Shown here: positions 49,886-54,579 of the stretch, one piece after another
Position numbering within the stretch: the stretch's first letter is position 1
Layout: each line of letters starts with the position of its first letter
Assembly (NCBI RefSeq): GCF_018614585.1
Contig: NZ_JAGGOI010000012.1
Span: forward strand, 84,852-139,430
Direction of reading: 5' to 3'
DNA: 54,579 nt
Source: Streptomyces sp. ISL-1
GTDB lineage: Bacteria > Actinomycetota > Actinomycetes > Streptomycetales > Streptomycetaceae
Position numbers and translations under genes: made by a program
Notes under the pieces: model-generated
What the model was told of the DNA's origin: nothing
Database searches by the model: none
Seen by the model: only the letters and a program-made list of their open reading frames with translations

Positions 49886-51159
49886 TGGCGAGGAAGAACG
49901 CGAACGGCGAGGGCACCATCTACCAGCGGAAGGACGGTAGGTGGGAAGGAACGGCGTACGTGCTCACCTCGGACGGCACGTACAAGCGGCGCAGCGTCTA
50001 CGGCAAGACGTGGGACAACGCGCACGAGAAACTGACTCGCCTCAAGGCCGATTCGCAGAGCGGCGTTCCGGTGTCGGTCATGAAACAGACTGTCGCCGAA
50101 TATCTGGCGTACTGGCTGGAGCACGTGTCGAAACCGAAGGTGCGCCGGGTGACTTGGGTCAATTACGAATCGCTGGTGCGGAATTACATCGTGCCGGGCA
50201 TCGGCAAGAAGAAGGTCGCCCGTCTCGCCGCCCGCGACATCCGCGCGTTCCTCGGCCTGGTCGCACGCACCTGCCAGTGCTGCGCGCTGGAGAAGGACAA
50301 GAAGCGGCCTGAGCGCAAGCGGCGGTGCTGTGCCGTCGGAGAGTGCTGCGAGAAGTACCCATCGGATCGCACGGTCCGTTTCCTGCTGGTGCTCCTGCGG
50401 TCGGCGCTCCAGCACGCCGTACGGGAGGACGAGCTGCCGCGCAACGTCGCTCGGAACGTCGAGCTGAGCACAGGGACACGACGGGAGATCGAACCGTTGA
50501 CGGTGACAGAGGGGCGCAAGCTCTTAGCGACGGCGCGCGGAGACAGGCTCTGGGCGGTGTACGAGCTGGCCGTACGGCTGGGCCTGCGGCGGGGCGAAGT
50601 GCTCGGCCTTCGCTGGAAGGACGTGGACCTTCATGACGGAGTGATCCACATTCGGCAGAGTCTCCAGCGGGTCAGCGGTGAGCTGGTGCGGGCAGCCACG
50701 AAGACAGCTCGCTCCACGCGCCGTGTGCCGCTGCCCGCCGAGTGCGTGACCGCGCTGCGTGCTCGCCGCGCTCAACAGCACGCTGACCGCCTGGCACGCG
50801 GGGACCAGTGGACGACGACCGATCTGGTCTTCACGACTCGCAACGGAACACCGATAGAGCCGCGCAACCTGAACCGCGCCTTCGAGGTCGTGAGTCGACG
50901 CGCCGGCATCCGTCAGGTGCGTTTCCACGATCTTCGGCACACCTGTGCCTCGCTGCTGCACGAGCAAGGGGCCGACGCTAGGACGATCATGGAAGTCCTC
51001 GGGCACAGCTCGATCCGCGTGACCATGGACGTCTACACGTTCGTCCGGCTGGACACCCAGCGGGCCGCATTCGACCGTGTCAGTGATGCGCTGGCAGGCA
51101 TTGACGGCAACCGGCCGGACGGCGATGACGGCACGGCTGGAGTAATCGCCGCGATCTAG
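49885..51159 (+). CDS. int: Site-specific tyrosine integrase of element B
   Basis: 424 residues. The N-terminal arm-binding part is GEGTIYQRKDGRWEGTAYVL; the core-binding domain (about 65-190) has an unusual Cys-rich insert (CQCCALEKDKK to CCAVGECC, seven Cys). The catalytic domain is complete: Arg235 in LGLRRGEVLGL, His348 and Arg351 in FHDLRHTCASLL, His374 in LGHSSIRV and Tyr384 in MDVYTF. It integrates the circle into the 3' end of tRNA-Arg(ACG), which lies 80 bp downstream. It appears functional. Confidence 0.95.
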   Translation: MARKNANGEGTIYQRKDGRWEGTAYVLTSDGTYKRRSVYGKTWDNAHEKLTRLKADSQSGVPVSVMKQTVAEYLAYWLEHVSKPKVRRVTWVNYESLVRNYIVPGIGKKKVARLAARDIRAFLGLVARTCQCCALEKDKKRPERKRRCCAVGECCEKYPSDRTVRFLLVLLRSALQHAVREDELPRNVARNVELSTGTRREIEPLTVTEGRKLLATARGDRLWAVYELAVRLGLRRGEVLGLRWKDVDLHDGVIHIRQSLQRVSGELVRAATKTARSTRRVPLPAECVTALRARRAQQHADRLARGDQWTTTDLVFTTRNGTPIEPRNLNRAFEVVSRRAGIRQVRFHDLRHTCASLLHEQGADARTIMEVLGHSSIRVTMDVYTFVRLDTQRAAFDRVSDALAGIDGNRPDGDDGTAGVIAAI

Positions 51160-51164
51160 CAGCG

Positions 51165-51191
51165 GTTGCCGTCAACCATCGCCGTCAACGC
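51165..51191 (+). repeat. Arm-type repeats of element B, right side
   Basis: GCCGTCAA at 51168-51175 and 51181-51188 (13-bp period), matching the set at 38685-38717 across the element. They lie between the int stop and the attachment core. Confidence 0.6.
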
Positions 51192-51195
51192 AAAA

Positions 51196-51233
51196 GCCAG
51201 AGGCCCTGTCGATCTCTCGACAGGGCCTCTGGC
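51196..51233 (-). terminator. Terminator shared by tRNA-Arg(ACG) and int
   Basis: Perfect 17-bp stem (51196-51212 with 51217-51233) around a 4-base loop. It lies between the convergent int and tRNA genes and can end both transcripts. Its sequence differs from the hairpins at 29489 and 38525. Confidence 0.88.
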
Positions 51234-51239
51234 CTCTTG

Positions 51240-51312
51240 TGCACTCGGCAGGATTCGAACCTGCAACCTTCTGATCCGTAGTCAGATGCTCTATCCGTTA
51301 AGCTACGAGTGC
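51240..51312 (-). tRNA. tRNA-Arg(ACG), integration target
   Basis: Intact 73-nt tRNA. Acceptor GCACTCG/CGAGTGC; anticodon stem TCTGA/TCAGA around CTACGGA, anticodon ACG (51277-51279), the substrate of TadA; T-arm GCAGG TTCGAAT CCTGC. Its 3' half with two extra bases (51238-51281) is the attachment core repeated at 38563 and 29526. The tRNA is regenerated by the integrated element. CCA is not encoded. Confidence 0.96.
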
Positions 51313-51432
51313 TCGGCGTTCCGGGCTTTTGTGCCTGGTCGGCGTTGCGGGAACAACATTACATGACCCGCGCCGCCAGGTGAAATCCGTTAACCACACT
51401 CCGCCTGACCTGCGAAAACGTCGCCAAAACAA

Positions 51433-51463
51433 CCGAAGCCCCCGCCGTCGGCGGGGGCTTCGG
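51433..51463 (-). terminator. Terminator of tRNA-Ser(GCU)
   Basis: Perfect 14-bp stem CCGAAGCCCCCGCC with its complement, 3-base loop, just beyond the tRNA 3' end. Confidence 0.88.
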
Positions 51464-51474
51464 TGATCAACTGG

Positions 51475-51565
51475 CGGAGGCGGAGGGATTTGAACCCTCG
51501 ATGGGCTTTAAGACCCAAACCGCATTAGCAGTGCGGCGCCATAGACCGGACTAGGCGACGCCTCC
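51475..51565 (-). tRNA. tRNA-Ser(GCU)
   Basis: 91-nt class II tRNA. Acceptor GGAGGCG/CGCCTCC; anticodon stem CCGCA/TGCGG with loop CTGCTAA, anticodon GCU; long variable arm TGGGTCTTAAAGCCCA; T-arm GAGGG TTCAAAT CCCTC. It is upstream of tRNA-Arg on the same strand with its own terminator between. Confidence 0.95.
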
Positions 51566-51813
51566 TGACCCACCCACGCGGGCGCGAGTGGTGCGTGCAG
51601 ATGATGACACAGCCCAGCGGGGTGCCACCAATCGCTGCCCACGGTACTAGGCACGCGGGCCGCAGAGCAAAGTCCGCGACTCGGGGCCCGGCAGGGGTCC
51701 CCCGGGGAACACACTTCCGGTTGCGCAACGCCGCGGCTCAAGGAGCGTTAGAGATGCCGGGGGCCCTCGCGGCCCCTGAAGGACTCGTGATCTCTTCAGC
51801 TCCAGGAGCCCCC

Positions 51814-52296
51814 ATGCTGCGCCGCATCGTCCTCACCGCAACCGCGTCCGTCGCCGCGCTGGTCGCCGCCGTTCCTGCCGCCGGGGCCTCGCCCCTGCCC
51901 CTGGCCCTTCCGCTGTCCCTGCCCTTTCCGCTGCCGCTGCCGGCGGCGGCAGCGCCGACGTCGCAGGCCACGGACAGGCTGACCATGACCGTCTCCGAGA
52001 CCGGGGCGCGGACGGACGGGCTGTACGAGCTGGAGTGCGGGCCCGCGGGCGGGACCCACCCCTCCGCGCAGGCCGCCTGTGACCGGCTGGACCAGCTGGC
52101 GCAGGACGGAAAGGACCCGTTCGCTCCAGTGCCCGAGGACCAGATGTGCACCCAGCAGATGGGCGGGCCCCAAACCGCGCACATCACCGGCACCTGGCAG
52201 GGGCAGAGCGTGGACGCCGTCTTCAGCCGGACCGACGGCTGCGAAATCTCACGCTGGCAGACCATGGAGCCCGTACTGCCGAACACCAGGTCATAG
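51814..52296 (+). CDS. Subtilisin-inhibitor-like (SSI-family) secreted protein
   Basis: 160 residues. A Sec signal (MLRRIVLTATASVAALVAAV ending AGA) is followed by a low-complexity Pro/Leu/Ala stretch (about 30-50), then the SSI domain: LYELECGPAGGTHPSAQAAC, LDQLAQDGKDPFAPV, MCTQQMGGPQTAHITGTWQG and CEISRWQT. The four conserved cysteines are present. The reactive loop after the second Cys pair reads CTQQMGGP, one residue longer than in typical SSI proteins, with Gln at the presumed P1, so inhibitory specificity may differ. AGGAG lies 5 bases before the ATG. Confidence 0.9.
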   Translation: MLRRIVLTATASVAALVAAVPAAGASPLPLALPLSLPFPLPLPAAAAPTSQATDRLTMTVSETGARTDGLYELECGPAGGTHPSAQAACDRLDQLAQDGKDPFAPVPEDQMCTQQMGGPQTAHITGTWQGQSVDAVFSRTDGCEISRWQTMEPVLPNTRS

Positions 52297-52465
52297 GCCC
52301 AAGGGGTACGGCATGTGCACACAACCTTGGTGAGAGCTCCCCCTCATCCGCCGCCCCTCGCACATCCCCTGCCTTTAGACTCCCTCCAGTGACAGGCTGA
52401 GGCCCGAGGGGCAAGATGGGACCGGCCGTCCGCACCATGCAGTAGGTCAGGGAGGAACCGTCGTC

Positions 52466-54579
52466 GTGAGCAGCAGGCCATCCCGAGGCGCTGCTCGCCT
52501 TGCAGCCATACTCGACGCCCTTCCGGACGGGCTCGTGCTCGTCAATTGCAACGGCACGGTCGTCAACGCCAACACCATCGCCCTCGAACTCTTCGAGACG
52601 CCCGGCACCGCCCTCGTCGGGCGCGGGCTGCTCGATCTGCTGCCCACCTTCGACTCCCGGCTGATCCCGGGCTCCATGCGACGGCCCGAAGCGGCGGACG
52701 AGCGGGGGCGCACCAAGCCGACCCGGATGGTCGCGCGGCGTACGGACGGCAGCGAGTTCCCGGTCGAGGTGACCAGCGCGAGCCTGGAGGACGGGCGCGA
52801 GGCGTACGACTCGTACACCAGCTACACCGGCGACGAGCTGCTGATGCTCGTCGTACGGGATCTCTCGGGCACCGTCGACACGGAAGCGGAGCTGGCGCGT
52901 TCGCAGCGGCAGACCGAGATGATCCTGCGGGCCGCGTCCGAGGGTGTCGTCGGGACGGACACCGACGGGCGGGTCGTGCTGGTCAATCCGGCCGCCGCGC
53001 AGATCCTGGGGTTCCGGGCGAGCGACCTGGGCGGCCAGGAGCTGCATCCGCTGATCCTGCACTCGCGCGCCGACGGCGAGCCCTTCCCGTACGAGGAGTC
53101 GCCGCTCGCGGACACCCTCAAGTCCGGCCGCAAGCACCGGGTGCGCGGACAGGTGCTGTGGGCCAAGAACGGCTCGAAGGTGGCCGTCGATCTGACGACC
53201 GCGCCGGTACGGGACGGGGAGCAGCTCGTCGGGGCGGTGATGACCTTCACCGACCGCCGTCCTTACGAGGAGCTGGCGGAGCAGCACACCTCGGAGCTCA
53301 CCCGAACGACCGAGCGGCTCACGGCGGAACTGGCCGAGACCACCGAGCGGCTCGCGGGTGAGCTGGCGGACAAGTCGGAGCGGTACTCCGCCGAGATCGA
53401 GGCGCTCGCGGAACGGCATGAGGAACTGGCTGCCCGGCACGCCCAGCTGACCGCCGTCCTCGGCGAGTCGCTGCGAGGGCCGCTGGAGGAACTCCGCGCC
53501 GAGCTGGGGACGCTGGCGGCCGACCCGGCGGGCCAGCTGTGGCCCGAGGCGAACCAGATCCTGCACCATCTCGCCGCCGGATATGCCCGGATGACGACGC
53601 TTGTCGACAATGTGCTGGGCTTCCAGCGACTCGGCGCCGGCGCGGAGGGGCTGAACAAGGCGAACGCACTGCTCGACGCGGTCGTGGCCGCGGGCGTCGA
53701 GGGCGCGATCGAGCTGATCGGTCCGGGGCGGGCGCAGTTCGCGGTGCACGCGCCGCCGATAGAGGCGGAGGTGGATGCCGGGCGGCTGGCGACGGCGCTC
53801 GCGCATCTGGTCGCCGACGTGGCCGGGGTCGACTCGACCGGCAAGGCCCGGGTCGTTCCGGGCGGCGGGTATGTGGACTCGACGGTCGTGGTGGCGGCGG
53901 CGCAGCGCGGTGATGTCGTACGGATCGAGGTGCGGGGGCCGTTCGCCGGGGGAGACCCGGTGCACGAGCCGATCGTGCGCGGGATCGTACGGGCGCACGG
54001 CGGGGTGCTGCAGACGCACGAGGTGCCGGGGATGAGCGGCAGCGCGTACGTCCTGGAGGTGCCGCTCGGCGACGGCTCGGGGACCGTGACGGCACCGGCT
54101 CCGGTTCCGCAGCAGGCCGGTGAGCTCGCGCTGCCGGAACAGCAGACGGGCACGCCCGGCGGGCGCGGGCGGCGGCGAGCGCGGCGGGCCTCCACGGATG
54201 CCTTCCTGGACAGCCCGGTGGCCATGGAGGACCCGGTGGCCGCCCAGCCGACAGGGCGGCGCCGGGCGCAGGGGCAGGAGCCGCAGCAGGAACTGATCCC
54301 GGCCCAGGATTCGGGCGAAGGGAGTGGTCCCGCAAACGGCACAAACGGAGCAAACGGCGGGACCGGTCGGCGGCGCGGGCGGCCGAGCCCCGCCGAGGAA
54401 GCCGTCGCGGTCGCCGCGGGCGGCGTCCGGCCCAGCGAGGGCTCGGTGGTGACGGCCGCGGAGGGCGCGGCGTCGTCCCGGCGCGCGTCGCTCGGCCAGA
54501 CGGTGCCGCCGCAGGGCGTGCCCGTCGAACCACATGGAACAGGTCCATCGGGGCGGCGCGCGCGGCGCGGCGCGGAGGG
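52466..54579 (+). CDS. PAS-domain sensor with degenerate histidine-kinase core (partial)
   Basis: At least 704 residues; the 3' end lies beyond the window. Domains: PAS 1 (about 10-130, LDALPDGLVLVNCNGTVVNA), PAS 2 (about 150-270, ILRAASEGVVGTDTDGRVVL, NPAAAQILGF), a coiled coil of heptad-like ERL/ELA units (about 275-330), then a HisKA-like helix pair where the H-box reads LGESLRGPLEELR, with Glu in place of His. An ATPase-like region follows (IVRGIVRAHGGVLQTHEVPG) without clear N and G boxes, and a long Arg/Gly/Pro-rich tail. GTG start with GGAGG ten bases upstream. Probably a non-phosphorylating signalling scaffold. Confidence 0.82.
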   Translation, partial: MSSRPSRGAARLAAILDALPDGLVLVNCNGTVVNANTIALELFETPGTALVGRGLLDLLPTFDSRLIPGSMRRPEAADERGRTKPTRMVARRTDGSEFPVEVTSASLEDGREAYDSYTSYTGDELLMLVVRDLSGTVDTEAELARSQRQTEMILRAASEGVVGTDTDGRVVLVNPAAAQILGFRASDLGGQELHPLILHSRADGEPFPYEESPLADTLKSGRKHRVRGQVLWAKNGSKVAVDLTTAPVRDGEQLVGAVMTFTDRRPYEELAEQHTSELTRTTERLTAELAETTERLAGELADKSERYSAEIEALAERHEELAARHAQLTAVLGESLRGPLEELRAELGTLAADPAGQLWPEANQILHHLAAGYARMTTLVDNVLGFQRLGAGAEGLNKANALLDAVVAAGVEGAIELIGPGRAQFAVHAPPIEAEVDAGRLATALAHLVADVAGVDSTGKARVVPGGGYVDSTVVVAAAQRGDVVRIEVRGPFAGGDPVHEPIVRGIVRAHGGVLQTHEVPGMSGSAYVLEVPLGDGSGTVTAPAPVPQQAGELALPEQQTGTPGGRGRRRARRASTDAFLDSPVAMEDPVAAQPTGRRRAQGQEPQQELIPAQDSGEGSGPANGTNGANGGTGRRRGRPSPAEEAVAVAAGGVRPSEGSVVTAAEGAASSRRASLGQTVPPQGVPVEPHGTGPSGRRARRGAE

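Noticed and set aside
52223..54535. Minus-strand open frame of 770 codons
   Set aside because: Antisense to the PAS sensor gene; Arg/Pro/His-rich without motifs.

Overview
The window is high-GC chromosomal DNA whose genes all look like Streptomyces: GTG/TTG starts with good Shine-Dalgarno sites, tandem sporulation-type sigma factor genes, a Streptomyces subtilisin inhibitor, and pSAM2-like integrative elements in tRNA genes.

Layout. 0-2.8 kb: a small membrane protein, the remains of a zinc ABC transporter (intact ATPase, truncated permease) and an HhH-GPD DNA repair protein. 2.9-11.9 kb: core genome with a secreted M28 peptidase, a VapB-like protein, a LytR_C-domain protein, upp, tadA and its partner gene, tRNA-Ser(CGA), a Dabb protein, two paralogous SigB-family sigma factors (sigF- and sigN-like) and a lipoprotein. 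12-16.5 kb: a MarR regulator with paired operators, a DHA2 exporter carrying a C-terminal tail of carboxypeptidase-regulatory-like domains, a YceI protein that begins with the same kind of domain, and a flavin/F420 oxidoreductase. 17-29.4 kb (minus strand): a membrane protein, TetR plus DHA2 exporter behind a 43-bp palindrome, a response regulator/kinase/GT2/GT39 operon, an amidohydrolase, a DUF2797 protein and an arginase-family protein.

29.5-51.3 kb is accessory DNA. A 44-bp sequence, the 3' half of tRNA-Arg(ACG), occurs three times in direct orientation (29526, 38563 and, inside the intact tRNA, 51238). I read this as two integrative elements stacked in one tRNA gene. Element A (about 9 kb, left) is decayed: its GntR, rep and int genes survive only as fused or frameshifted pieces. 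It carries a multidomain SpoIIE-type phosphatase and a collagen-like secreted protein, and also holds a 3' fragment of a different tRNA, tRNA-Arg(CCU). Element B (about 12.7 kb, right) keeps intact GntR, Rep, Xis and Int but has no visible TraB/FtsK transfer gene. Its cargo includes a NucS-type nuclease with a PUA/EVE-like C-terminal region and, in a stretch of clearly lower GC, a three-gene operon that I interpret as a HigB toxin / HigA antitoxin / SecB-like chaperone (TAC) module. Elements A and B also share a roughly 170-bp nested palindromic element whose arms differ in sequence but keep perfect pairing; it is the best candidate here for something undescribed.

51.4-54.6 kb returns to core genome: tRNA-Ser(GCU), a subtilisin-inhibitor-like protein and a large PAS sensor protein, cut by the window edge, whose histidine-kinase core lacks the phosphoacceptor histidine.
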